DNA of 64,000 nucleotides. Origin: Oegoconia quadripuncta. Taxonomy: Eukaryota; Arthropoda; Insecta; Lepidoptera; Autostichidae. Made by a program: the position numbers and the translations under genes. The stretch lies in contig OX438753.1 in NCBI GenBank assembly GCA_949316235.1, forward strand, positions 18,594,801-18,658,800, in the 5' to 3' direction. This document shows positions 1 through 13,300 of the stretch, in pieces. The notes below the pieces were generated by a model. That model worked only from the letters and a program-made list of their open reading frames with translations. It did not search any database and was not told where the DNA came from. Position 1 is the first letter of the stretch. Each line of letters starts with the position of its first letter.

Positions 1-1258
1 CCTATCATCATCATATTAGCCACAGGACGTCCCCTGCTGAACATAAGTATCCCCATAGATTTCATTTGGTTGGTCCTATTTCGTAGTTTTTTGTCATAGC
101 TGGCCTCATTGACATTAGGAAAACATTTGTCCCAAATCAGGCGGCCGATCGCGCTAAGTTTGAACGATAATACCAAAGCTAAACCATAACCAAAAAAGTT
201 ACGTTAAGCACATTTCGTATCGCGCTAATCATTTGAAATTAAACTAGTTTTTTTTTAATACTCGTGGTTTGCTCTAAACATTTTGGGTTTGGTTTTACTT
301 TAGTAACGTCTTTTAGCGTCAACGATATAATCGTTCACAAAAAATACCGCGATACCACTTTTTACTTCAGCTAAACCAAAGCCAAAAACGTTTCGTTCGA
401 ACGGCAAAACCATTGTAAAATAGCGCGATTGGTCCCATGTTCGGACAATAGATGCAAATCAGTGGACTTTTATTGGCTGTTGATGATGATGATTAACCTC
501 TTGGGATGGGATTTTTATCCCAGAGCTTTAGATTGAAATTGAAGTAATGAAAAATGTATCTCTATAAAATGGGATTAAGCGGTCGAATATCACGACCTTA
601 TTGTCGTCTTGCAAAATCCGCCTATAATTTGAATCAGCGCAACACAGCTTTATAAGTGCGTCAATTTCCTCCCGACAATCTGCGATAATAAAGCCCAAGG
701 AAGAAAAGCGGGACGGCGATACTCAGTCGCAGCTTAGCATAGAACCCCAAAAGGTGTTACGGGCATGAACAGGCCCCGATTTTAATTTAGGAGTCTGTAT
801 CACATTCTCCATTCGTGATCGGATCGATTTATTGTGTTGGTACAATCTGACCACGGCCATGTTTAGTTACACTAATAACTAAACTTACCATAGCATTTTG
901 AACTTTAATGTCGGACCAATGATTACTTAAAATGTTTATTTTTAAAATTTATTTTATTTATTTAAATAGAATCAACAGCATCATTACAAAAACTAATACC
1001 AAACTTATGCCAATTAAAGATTCTTATTATGTTACTGATAATTTAAAGAAGAGAACTAAAAATATAAGCTCTTATTTTTTCTTATAAGGTTTCTGGTTTA
1101 AAATTACAGTCTTAATGTGTTTTTATATAAAAAATCGATGTAATAAAGTTGGCAACATACCAATTCTCTTTCAAGCGGGAAAGGCCCCAGAGTCCCGTTA
1201 GTACGCAACAGCGATTAGTAAAGTTCGGTCGAATGTGAAAAATGTATCGTACAGGTAC
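1..1258. other. intron downstream of exon 30
   Basis: No coding exon recognised on either strand. 1-65 is a fragment of the 'catcatcat...ccactgctgaacata' interspersed repeat. 143-433 looks like an old MITE: its ends carry inverted copies of ATCGCGCTA and the interior holds related 'taaaccaaagccaaaaacgtt' strings. 480-900 and the AT-rich 900-1120 hold nothing I can name. Confidence 0.6.
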
Positions 1259-1394
1259 CTTATCCTTGGGCGTGGAGGCCTCACCGGACTCCAGCGCGAA
1301 CATCTTCATCTTCTCCTTGAAGGAGAGCTGCTCCGGCACGGGCGCGGCCGGCGCTCGCGCCTCGCGCTCCGCCAGCCGCCGCGCGCGCGGGTCC
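1259..1394 (-). CDS. cno: canoe exon 30: conserved C-terminal KEKMKMF segment
   Basis: 136 nt, phase 2 to 0. Encodes DPRARRLAEREARAPAAPVP, EQLSFKEKMKMFALESGEAS and TPKDK. PEQLSFKEKMKMFA is the hallmark of afadin C-termini. Donor AAG|GTACCT at 1258; the final coding exon is not found in 1-1258 and is inferred to lie outside. Separated from exon 29 by a 7-kb intron carrying the BEL element. Confidence 0.95.
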
Positions 1395-4300
1395 CTGCGG
1401 CAGGGGGCAGGGGGGAGGGGGCGAAGGTCACCGATTAGCTCATCTTCTCAATTTTTTTAAAACTTAATTCCCAGAATGACCCCATATTAACCCCGTGAAT
1501 AATCGCGGGCACAAAAGATGTTACGTACAAATTAGGATTCGATCCTAATTTGTACGTAACATCTTTTGTGCCTCTTGACATCTATTTATGTGTTTATTGC
1601 TTTCTTATGTGTTTATCTTAGCTTCTAATAATATTATTTGTACTGCCTAGTTTTCTTTTATTGTAATATTCCATTTTTCCTGCCACTTTTCTTACTATTT
1701 ATTGGTATTATTAACCCACTATCGTTTTCTATATTAGTTTTTACTGTTTTCTTGGCAAATAAATATTTTTATTATCATTATTCACCTTACAGCCATGGCA
1801 TTGCAGTCACACTGTAGGTGCTTCATTTATTGCTTTTCTTTGTTGCATGCTCTGGCGGTAAAATTTTCAGATAGGCCAATTTTAAATAAGAGCGCGTCCA
1901 GTAAGCGCTCCCACTATGAAACGGATTTGCTCTCTATTCAAACTGCAGCTGCGCTTCTATAGAAAACTTTTAACTAATTCGGCACCTTCGATGGTGTGCT
2001 AAATTACACTGGATGGGCAGATACAAGAGAATATAAATGTGTAGACGTGACACGTTTTAATTCAGGCACGTGATGATAGTAATAAAATTATATATACGTC
2101 GTAGGCAGGTGATTGGCCATTGAATGATAGGGTGGAACGTTTTATTATTTTTTTTTATGCACAACAGGTTCGCCCTTGACCTGAATCACACCTGATGTTA
2201 AGTGAAGATGAGGCCGAAGGTGGAAATGTTCTGACCCGGAAACCCCATCTTCTTTGGGCGACTTGCTGTTTGGCGGCAGACTTAGATAAGATGGTGATAG
2301 CTGGCAAGGCGCGCATTTAAAATGCCCTAACAATGAAAGTGGGGTGAAGGAGGTCGAGTGAAGCTCGGCCCTATACTTTCGTATACACCAGAGACTGCAG
2401 CTAGGTGTACTGTTTATAAAAAGACATTATCATTGCCCTCTCTAAAAGAAATAAATATCAACGGGTGTGTGGTACACGATAAATAAGTAAAAACGAAATC
2501 AGTGAATATGAAATTGTAATAAAAAAATATATATAAAATGAAAAGGCCAATTATTCTACGACTCACCCGCCAGTTTGATTAGGTGCACAAGCTGAAGATG
2601 CTACCGCCATGTACGAGGAGTTCGAGAGATGAAGACAGACAGACGACGACACCGACGACACCGATGCGGTGACAGACCGTCGAACGATGTGAAGTTAACA
2701 ACAAGACCCTGTCTTGACCCTGTCCAACTTCACTGTGGACGTCGGTGCAATGGCGGTTTGGCGGGGTTTTTAAATTGGCCTAGCCCAAAATCCTACATTC
2801 CCCCCACCGAAATCCGCCAGGATTTCCCAGTTACGATACCAGAATTTGACTTTGTAGAGTTAGTGGTATGTAACAAATAATAGAGTAGTGGACTGTATAT
2901 GTTAGATAAATAGAAATAGTGTTAAAATAAATAGAAATAGAATTAAAATTCGCATAAGCTTAACAAGCAACTTATGCGAAGATATAAAATTTAAATTAAG
3001 CTGTCTTATGCTCCAACGGGAGCGGACTAAGTTTGACAACTGGTCGAGTCAATTCCCTATCCCTTGTACGAACACGAACCACACGTACCACTCCGTCCGG
3101 ACCTGGGTGTAATTTGGAGACTCTACCGAGAGTCCACTGTAAAGGTGGAGAGTCTGAGTTAATAAGTACTAGATCTCCGACTTTAAGATCACTACAGTTA
3201 TTAAACCACTTTTGGCGTTGTTGCAGCGTATGCAAGTAGTCTTGTTTCCAACGTTTCCAAAAATGCTGAGAAAGCTGTTGTACGGCTTGCCAGCGGTTTA
3301 GTCGTTGAACCGGTAGGTCTGTGATATCATACTCAGGTACTGACAAACCCTCACGTCCTAAGAGAAAATGTGATGGTGTAAGAACCTCAAACTCGCTAGG
3401 ATCATTTGATAGTGTACAAAGTGGTCGTGAGTTTAGAACAGCCTCTACACGGGAGAATAGAGTACAGAGTTCCTCAAACGATAGAGCTCTAGTTCCTATC
3501 GTACGTTTTAAGTGTAATTTCGCGGATTTGATAGCCGATTCATAGATACCTCCAAAATGGCTCCCTGTGGGCGGGTTGTGTTTCCATTGCACGCCACGAG
3601 CCGTTAAACCACTAGATAGATCATCCTTGTTTGATTCCAGTACTATTTCTGATAATTGTTTGCCTGCAGAGACGAAGTTTGTCGCGTTGTCGGACACTAT
3701 GGTACGACACAATCCGCGTCTCGCTGTGAAGCGATCGAGACAAGCTAGAAAACATTCTGTGCTAAGAGATGACAATACTTCTAAGTGTACGGCCCTTGTC
3801 GCACAGCAAACGAACACACACAGATACGCCTTCGACAATCGAGCGTTCCTACGATTCGACTCCTTTGTATAGAAAGGTCCACCTATGTCGATTCCTACTG
3901 TGTGGATTGTGTGGATGTCCTGAGAACGAAACTTGGGCAATTCACCCATCAGAGGCTGTATTTTAGTAGGTGAAACTTTAAAACAAGCTATGCATTTCAT
4001 AGTACGCGAACGGATTACACTTCGAGCAGAAATGATCCAATATCGTTGAGTTAGAATGCTCTGAAGTGTACGTGGCCCTACATGAAGGTACAACCTGTGA
4101 TAGTGATCAATCAATATGTTAGTGAAATGAGATTTTTTGGGAAGTAGCAATGGATGCTTCTTCTCAAATGTGAGGTTGGACAGAGACAACCTACCCCCCA
4201 CCCTGAGGAAACAATGCGGATCCAAGAAAGGATTTAGGTTCCGAAGGGATTGACCACAATTTCTACCTTTAGATAGAGCTGTAATGTCAGCGGAGAAATA

Positions 4301-7300
4301 ATGGTGTTGTACTAATTTTACCAGAATGTCATGTGATTTTCTCAGGCCAAGAACCGAGAACGCTCTACGTTTGGTTGGTGGCGCTCTACAATTGTTTATG
4401 AACTGAAAATAACGACCAACGAGACTACTAAAACTAGATAATTTTTCAATGAGCTCTATTATTACATTAGTATCACCATTATTTGTGTTTACTAAAACAG
4501 TTTTAGAACACTTCAATTCGGGTGGATTCTCTTCTTTGAAGTCATCGATTGTTCTGACTGGCCATAGTGATTGATCACTGGAAAGCCATTCAGGCCCACT
4601 GAACCATTCAGGCATAGCCACCAACGCCGAAGGCAATACGCCGCGAGAGCACACGTCGGCAGGGTTGCACGCACCACTAACGTGATACCAGCTCTTAGTA
4701 GGCACACTATCGACTATTTTCGAAACGCGATTGGCCACATAGGTTTTGAGAGTGTAACTGGGCGTGTTTAACCAGGTCAGAACGACAGACGAATGCGTGA
4801 ATAAAAGAGTTTCATGAATATGAAGTCTATTTTGAAGCATAGACTTAACATGTGTTACTAGCTTGGCTAGTAAATGAGCCGCCGATAGCTCCAAACGGGG
4901 AATCGAAACCGTATTTAAAAGAGCTACCTTTGATTTTGACACAAGGAAGCTAACTTTACTGTCACCATTATCATTTACTGTTTGTAAATATAGAACAGCC
5001 GCATAGCCCAGCGATGATGTGTCACAGAAACCTAGAATCTGACAATAGGTGAGTTGCACTATCGTGGCATGACGGTCGCGTTTCATGTTGGACAGTAAAT
5101 GAAGTTCGTCGACATTAGCTTGACATTGTGTTTTAGGATTAGCAGGCAAACTATCATCCCAGTCTAGATTATGGGTCCATAGTTTCTGCTTGAAGCATTT
5201 GGCATAAAATATGCACGGAGCTACAAACCGGAGTAGATCGAACTCATGACCGATTTGTGACATTACTGTTCTCTTGGTCACTACAGAATTCGTCGGCGTG
5301 GTCGAAAACGAAAGTGAATCTGAAGAGTTTTGTAAATTATCGACCGGTGTCACGGGACCAAGACTTCCATATTCTTTCCTAATTTTATGATAATCCGCTT
5401 TTAATTCAGGTTCACGTTCATACTTAGATTGTAAGTTAATAAGTTTACGCTTTTCGATATCGCGACTAAGTTCTTTCGTGAACAACTGCTCAGCTAATAC
5501 ATCGTCCGGGTTTTGTAATTTACCGGATGGTATATTTTCTGCTTCCCAGTTAGAGTTTATGATTAGATCAACACTCATAGAAAACGCACAAAAAGAATTA
5601 GCGGCCCTACTGTATGTGTCTGTATCTAGTACAGTCCGACCCGATATTACATATCCAAATATTGAATTCATTGCGATAGGCATCCTGTGGTGACGCGGTA
5701 TAATATTTTGACCATCGTAAATGTGAGGGAATAAATCAGCTGCGATCAGCATGTCGATAGGCGCCGGTTTATAGAAAGTAGGATCCGCCAACGACAGGTT
5801 CTGATACTCCCGTAATATTTCATTCGATAATGGAATGGTCGGTAATTCGCCAGCGATGTTCGATACTATCACGGCATCGGTAGACAATATAGGATCACAA
5901 CGATCACGTGGTTTAACTGTACAAGTAACTAGACCGTAGTTTTGAACTGGCTTGCCTCCTAATCCAATAGATTCAAAGTTACATTTACGTCGCGCAAGCC
6001 CTAACCGTTTCGCACAATCTTGTGTCAAGTACGCCGTCATAGCACCACTATCAATTACACAACGTACGGGTTGGTACTGACCCCAACAATCTGCAACGTG
6101 TATAATTGCAGTCCCTAACAACACCGTGGTGTTCGAAGCACTCGTTAATGCGACCGCGTTAGGCTTTGTACAGGAATCCGTGTTATTTGTAATATTCGAA
6201 TCAATATGCAAAGTGTGATGATGCTTTTGTTTGCAGATCGTACAAAGAAATTTCGACGGACAAGCGCTTAAAGTATGATTATCGCGTAAACAATTCTCAC
6301 ATAATCTTAATTGTTTAATTCTAACTAAACGTTGTGCCGGCGAAAGGTCAATGAATTCACTGCACCGATAAATAGAATGCGGCTTTTTACAAAATAGGCA
6401 ATCATGAACCTTATTAAATGTTTGTTTAATTGCATGGTTGTCCGCACTAGAAACAACTGACGACGATGACGCGAGTGTAGTCTTTTGAAATTTCGACTTA
6501 ATTTTCGAACTACTTATCGACTTAACCGCCACTGGTTTGCAATCGGACATTTCCAAAACGCGCACTTGGTGCTCAACAAAATTAATAATGTCATCAAAGG
6601 TGGGTATTTCACACTGCTTGACCGTTTGTTCAAATTCACGTCTGGTTGTACTGTCAAGGTTACGTAATGACATGTAAAATAAAATGAAACCAGACAAATC
6701 CGGAATACCTAGCATTTGTAAAGCTTTAACACTTTCTTGATATGTCTGTAAAAATGTGTTAAGACCAGCCACCGATTCGAATTGTAACGGTTTAAAATTG
6801 AAAATTTTATCTAAATATGTAGTTGCGAGCGCTCGTTTGTTTTCGAATCGCTTCACTAACGCATTCCAAACGATGGGATAATTATCAGCTGTGACCGGCA
6901 TCGACTTCACAATAGTTAACGCGGTACCGCTCACGGCCGATAATAAATAATAATATTTTTCGATATTACCGATTCCAGAGTTATTGTGTACCAAACTTGT
7001 AAATGTGTCCCTAAATGTAGGCCAGTTTTCCAACTTACTGTCGAAATGAAATATTTCCAGCTTAGGCAATTTTGGTTTCACAACACTTTCACATTTTACG
7101 ACATTATCACTTGATTTTATACACCTAGAATCGGCAACACTAGTAATTTCATAGTAAATTGTATCAAAAGAGGTTATTTCACTAAAGTCGGGAACATATT
7201 TAGGATCTTTTTGCTTCATTATTGCATAAATGACACTAACGCTTTTCTCATATTTCTCGCGTATGGTGGGCAAATCTTTTAAACGGGCGTTAAACTCACT

Positions 7301-10300
7301 CGCGTGAACAAGATCATCAACATTTTTGGATAAATCGAACAATGATTGTAATCGTAACCAACACATTTGTTTTCCCGTCAAATGTGGTTCCAACAACTTG
7401 TTTCGCCATTTTGAAATTAATATGTTACTACCTTCAAGTTCAACTTCGGGGTAAATGACCGTTATCGATGTCGTACAAGGTATAATATTGTTACGAAAAA
7501 TGGACGAAATACAATAATGCGAATGATTTCAACACTAAATCGGATTAAATAATTGGTTACACAAATAAATAAATATGTTTCAATAGCTTACGACGATATT
7601 TGATTAAGATTTGAAAAATGAAAATCTCAAATGACGTCGTATAAAAGTATAATTATTCATATAAAGGTATTCGGTATAAAATAAATGTCTGTGTGGATGT
7701 ATTTACACTGGTTTTGTATAGTAATGTCGTTTTTACTGAAAATATGTATGTTGGATTAAGTACACAACGATATTTTAGTAGAAATACGAGAATTACTGTG
7801 TTAAGTGTAGGTATGTCTCACTGATTTCGTAACTGGTATATCCGGGCCGAATGACCAAATGTGTGGTACACGATAAATAAGTAAAAACGAAATCAGTGAA
7901 TATGAAATTGTAATAAAAAAATATATATAAAATGAAAAGGCCAATTATTCTACGACTCACCCGCCAGTTTGATTAGGTGCACAAGCTGAAGATGCTACCG
8001 CCATGTACGAGGAGTTCGAGAGATGAAGACAGACAGACGACGACACCGACGACACCGATGCGGTGACAGACCGTCGAACGATGTGAAGTTAACAACAAGA
8101 CCCTGTCTTGACCCTGTCCAACTTCACTGTGGACGTCGGTGCAATGGCGGTTTGGCGGGGTTTTTAAATTGGCCTAGCCCAAAATCCTACAACGGGCATA
8201 CATACAGCGTCATCTAGTTCCCCACTAAGCAACTAGGTTTGTATTATGGATACCAGATGATTAATATACTACACAAATACATTTTTTTTTTGTAATTAAA
8301 TACATAAATGAATGAAAACCTCCATAACATAAACTAAAAATAATAATGAGTGCAGCACCCAGCACCCACCGGTAGACTTCCTGCGCGCCGATGACGCCGG
8401 GCGTGTGCGCGGGCGCAGCACCCCCCGCCGCGGGCGTGGACGGGGAGGCGGGGCCCGCCAGCATGCTCTCCGCCTCTTCAATGAACCGCTGTCACAAACA
8501 TTACTCTTATCACAATATTGTCACATTATTGTCCTGCTGTACAGATACTATAGTTTTTCTTTTTTTACTAGGAGAGTATGGGGAAATCCGAAACCATAGA
8601 AGATACAAAGAGACTGTCTAGTAACCATTAGGTCCTTTTTGTGAAATAATTTTTGACATAGTAAAAATTGTCCATAAAAATGAGTCCTTATTGTATCGGA
8701 AGAAAAAAATCGGAGCAGCAGCAGTTAGCAAATCTAATAAAATGTTATCTAATATAAATGGCACGATAAAACGATAGTTATGTATGATAATTAAAATAAT
8801 GTTATTGGTATTTAAAGTTGTAATTAATATATCGTTATAGTGATGAGCATTTATTTATTTATATTATAAAGTAATCGGGGGAGACTTTACGTAAAAAAAG
8901 TGGGGATACCCCGGTTTAAGTCAACCTAATATAAACGTTTTAATAAACTGTGAAGCCAGTACTCACGTCGGGGTCCTCCCTCAGCGGAGCGGCCAGCTCG
9001 TGCAGCGGCGGGGGGGAGGTGGAAGGGGGCGCGGGGGGTCCAGGGGGAGCCGCACGCTCGTGGAACGACACTCGCTTGTCGCGGCCCGGCGGGGAGCTGG
9101 GGGGGACAGATCGGTTGAGTAAATAATAAAGATATTCATTAATATTCAAGTTGTATACAAACTGGTCCATTTCCTAAGAACCCGTTGTATACTGATATGG
9201 ATTAACCCTGTCATTCATAAAAAATTACAAACGCTTTATAAGCCTGTTTTAGTTAAAAAAAAATTTATCACTTTCTTTCATTTCACAATTTCCATATGAA
9301 CGACAGAGACGAAACATACTTTAACTAAAGCAAGCTTATATAGCATTTGTAGATTTTTATGAATAAGGCGGTAATACCGCATGGAATTTTGCTTGAGTAA
9401 TAAATAAGTATGTGTTCAAATGATTATCTCAACCTTAAGCTTAGCTTTATTGACATTTTATGTTAAATTACTTAATTAAATAAAAAAATATAAACAAGAT
9501 TAATTCATTAAAACTCCACTACCATAGAAAACATGGCAAAAAGCAAAAATGTAACAAATGCTAAAAGAAAGATCGACGTTATGCGTTGTTCAGCTGAGAT
9601 TTTGAAGTTATCGTTTGGGCTAGTTCAATCTATTTCAAAGAGGATTTATTCCGGCCAGTGGCGCCTCATTGGGCAAATTAGATTTCTTTTTAAACACAGA
9701 ATAAATCAAAAAAGTCGCTCTGACCTGCACTCGATAAGCCTAAAAGCTAATTATAAATAATACTTGAATAGCTTTAATTACGATTATTTTCGAGAATTTC
9801 CAATTACTGATAAAAAACGGACACTTTTTGTTATAATCGTAAATTCTGGAAAATAACGACCGTCTGTCAAGATGACGTTTGGATTCCTGAATGAGAGTGG
9901 AGAGGTGTACTCACTGGTGCGGGTCGGGGGGCGACAGCGCGCGCGCATGCGTGGCCATCACGGCGAAGGACGAGCCGCGCTCGGGCGGCGGCGGCGCCAG
10001 CGGGCCCGGGCCCGGCCCGCTCGCAGCCCCGCCCGGCCCGCCCGCCCCGCCCGCCCCGCCCGCCCCGCCCGCCCCGCTCGGCGCAGGCGCAGACACGCTC
10101 ACCGCGGACACGGCGGTCGACAGGTCGCTCATGCGCTGCTCCTCCGCCGGGATCTGAGTCAATCATACAGAGCTTCAAGCAAAGTACTTTCGACCGTTGT
10201 ATAATATATACCAGATGTGAAAAAGGCTTACCGTGTCGGGCGCGTATCCGTTGGTAATCTCAGGGCGCGGGTTGACCTTGAGAATGGACTTGGGCGGTGC

Positions 10301-13300
10301 CGGCGGCGGTTGGGGTTGATGCTGCAGCTGAGGCTGGTGTTGCTGCTGGGGCTGGTGCTGCGGCTGTTGCTGCGGCTGGTGCTGGTGCTGCGGCTGGTGC
10401 TGGGGTTGGTGTTGGTGCTGGGGCTGCGGCCGAGGTTCGCTCTCCTCCGGCTCCGGCGACGAGCGTTCCTCGTCCGCGCCCACGTCCGCGTTCGTCACGT
10501 CCTCCTGACACAACATTGTTTCTTCTTGGGCTTATACATAATAAACCTACATAATTGTTCAATTGTACACACTCATTGACTTTTGCTGTACAATATTCAG
10601 CATTTATCCCACACCAAAAAATACAAATTGCAAGAAATATAAAGAAAATGCAACATCGCTATCAGATTCCTGTCAAAAGACCATCTTCTATGACTTTGTT
10701 ATGTGCATGCCTGCTGTTGAAAGGTACACCCTAGCGCGCTAGGCCTTATAGCATTAATATTTATCTTCTTAGCGAGTCGAAGGCGCAAAAATATCAAATA
10801 CTGGAGGACCAAATTGCGGCCACGCCGGCAAGTTGGGCATTGTCTGAGGCATCATAGAGGCCATGCAGCGTGCCTGGACAATTAGAGCAGCATAGAAGAT
10901 AAGATAGAGATTGTGGTGTGACGGCGCACGCACTGGTTGTCGTCCATGTAGAACATGTTTTCTCGATATCTACCGAATAGCGACATTAATTATATCGTGG
11001 ACGGATAAACAAGCCATGGGTAACAAAATTTCATGTTCTGATAACACCACCTATGGCGTTGTTTTGCGTTGCTGAACATAATTTAAGTGCAATAGATCTA
11101 TCGAATGGCAACATTGTAGATATCTTATGTAAGTAAAGAGAGGCAATGTTTGCCGCGGTCACTCTTATGGGTAACCAATACGAGTCCGATAGTTTTCAAT
11201 TGAAGGAAGTCGTTAAACCAATGCGATGGGCTACACGGGCGGCTAAATAACACTGACTGTCAGGTAGTTACTAGTCGGACACAATTCCATCAATCCGCAC
11301 TGGGCCCACGTGGTGAATTAAGGCCGATACTGTCTCGTAGTAAGAGATGATGATGAATGCAAGTACGGTACCTGTTCCTGCTGTGTGGCTCTCCGCTCGA
11401 AGTCCCGTTCCAGCTGTAGGGCGCGCAGCTGTTGGTTCTGTATGGCCGTGCGAGCCGCGCCCAGAGACTGTAGGTGGGCTATGGCCGCGTCCCTGGCGAA
11501 TTAAATGAATAAAAATATATGTATAAAGCCTCCTGCTTCTTTCTTCCTTGCACTGGCAATCGCCAAATCATCATTTTTTTTACCCTGGTTACAATTTAAT
11601 TGGAGTCGGCGCAGTACGTGTTTTTCTTCTAATTTCCTCTGCCGTTACCTCATCATTCACGCCCTTTTCGTTCATAATGTATAACTCGTTAAACTACTAA
11701 GATAATTGTGACAGAGATTTGTGCGACCTTTTCTAAAGCATATAATCGGTACAGTAAATCAAGAAATCACTATAGCATGCACGAGTGTCCGATAATGACA
11801 TAGGGTACGGTGCTAGAATAAACCTATATAGATTTTTGTGATACCTGTAAATATATCTAAACAATATTAGGTTTACGATTCGGAGGTCGCGAATTCCATC
11901 CCCAGCGAGGTACATGTTTAGTACTCGGTTTGGTTAGTGGTAGGGCATTTTAATGTCCGCCTGGCTAGCTACCACCATCTTATTGAAATCTGCCGCCAAA
12001 CAGCAATGTTAATAGCATTGTTGTATTCCGGTTGTCAGAGATAAGATGGCTAGTTCCCTAATAAGATGGGGTTTCCGGGTCAGTGTGCTTGCACCTTCGG
12101 CCTCATCTTCACTTAACATCAGGTGTGATGGAGGTCAAGTGCTAACCCGTTGGGCACAAAAAAATGTAGTTAACATACCGAACATTAGGACTAACCGGTT
12201 GGACTCTCCATTCATAATGCGAACAGCCAAGGCATGGAACTCCCTTCCGGCGTCAGTCTTTCCGGGCCTACGACTTTGGGATCTTCAAGAGCACGTTGAA
12301 TAGGCATCTACTGAGATCGCGTGCTTCATCTTCGACCACATCGACACTTTCCATCAGGTGAGATTGCGGTTCAACGCGTATCCAGTTAATTATAAAAAAA
12401 ATACAAGTCTGTTGTCGATAGCGCCAGTATACCTGCGCGCGCGTGCCTGGTGCCGCCGCGCCTCGGCCTGTCGCTCCCGCTCCTCGCGCTGCCACGGGTT
12501 GTGGGCGGGCTGGGGCCGGCGCCCCCCTCCCCCTCCGCCCCCGCCCCCGCCGCCCCGAGGGTACACGGACACGGCAGGCGGCTCCGCTGCGCTTGCCAAG
12601 TACCGCTCTGCAAAAACAACCAGAAACTTACATATTTAAGGAGTGGATGGCTTGTATCAATTAAAAAATGTTCTTCATTAAACTGTTAATAAAGTTAAGC
12701 AGTTATTTATGTATATGTCGGAGATAGCGATAAATTAGCGATAGAATTCATTATTCAAACGGTCAACTGACTATCATAATGCGCGGTTTGCTGTGGGAAC
12801 TAAACTTGGTGGCGCTGGTACGCCGGAAACGGCGCGGTAACGACGTTAACAGTTCTATTAGGTCTTCACATCGAAAATGGGACACATTTTGCTGCCAGCC
12901 GTCGAAGGAGTCGGACCACCACTGGACACGTCAGCAACCCTGAGTGGCTCTGATTGCTGGCTATCACCGGCGCTTGAGGAATCCGGTGAGTCGTTACTGA
13001 ATAAGACTTTGATTATGGAATTTGAGCAAGGAGGAATTGTAGACTACTCCGGGCCACGCGAGGGCCAAGTTGTATAGCATGAGGGGCGTGCATATGTTTT
13101 CTCTTAAACAGAAAGCATCTCAGGTTCCATGATTATAATTGAATGTGAATACTTTGTCGATTTCCTATAGTAGCTTGCAATAATATCGCCTTTGCCCGAG
13201 CCACCCCTTTACCATGCGATCCTTTATCGCTAGCTACTCCCACACGCCCGCGAACCCATCTACGACATATATATATATGTGGGTACACTAAATCAATTTG

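Larger units (their letters stand above)
2461..8196 (-). mobile_element. BEL/Pao LTR retrotransposon with 5-bp target duplication
   Basis: The element proper is 2466-8191 (5,726 bp), flanked by direct repeats ACGGG at 2461-2465 and 8192-8196. It has 332-bp terminal repeats, a purine tract (GGTGGGGGGAA, rc of 2798-2808) next to the 3' LTR, and one long polyprotein frame on the minus strand. The flanks join into a continuous SINE tail, so it inserted into a pre-existing SINE. The RT core is absent from the polyprotein, so the copy is probably non-autonomous. Confidence 0.95.

Noticed and set aside
1..1258. Final canoe exon
   Set aside because: No acceptor followed by a short basic C-terminal peptide and stop could be recognised on the minus strand.
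2629..2880. Plus-strand 83-codon frame and its twin at 8023
   Set aside because: Both are the two LTRs of the BEL element.
8261..8464. 67-codon frame with a hydrophobic end suggesting a membrane protein
   Set aside because: It is exon 29 reading through its donor into intron 28-29 sequence.
10260..10579. Long plus- and minus-strand frames over exon 26 rich in Ala, Pro, Leu or Arg
   Set aside because: They are alternate frames of the QPQH repeat; only the Q/P/H frame fits the splice phases.
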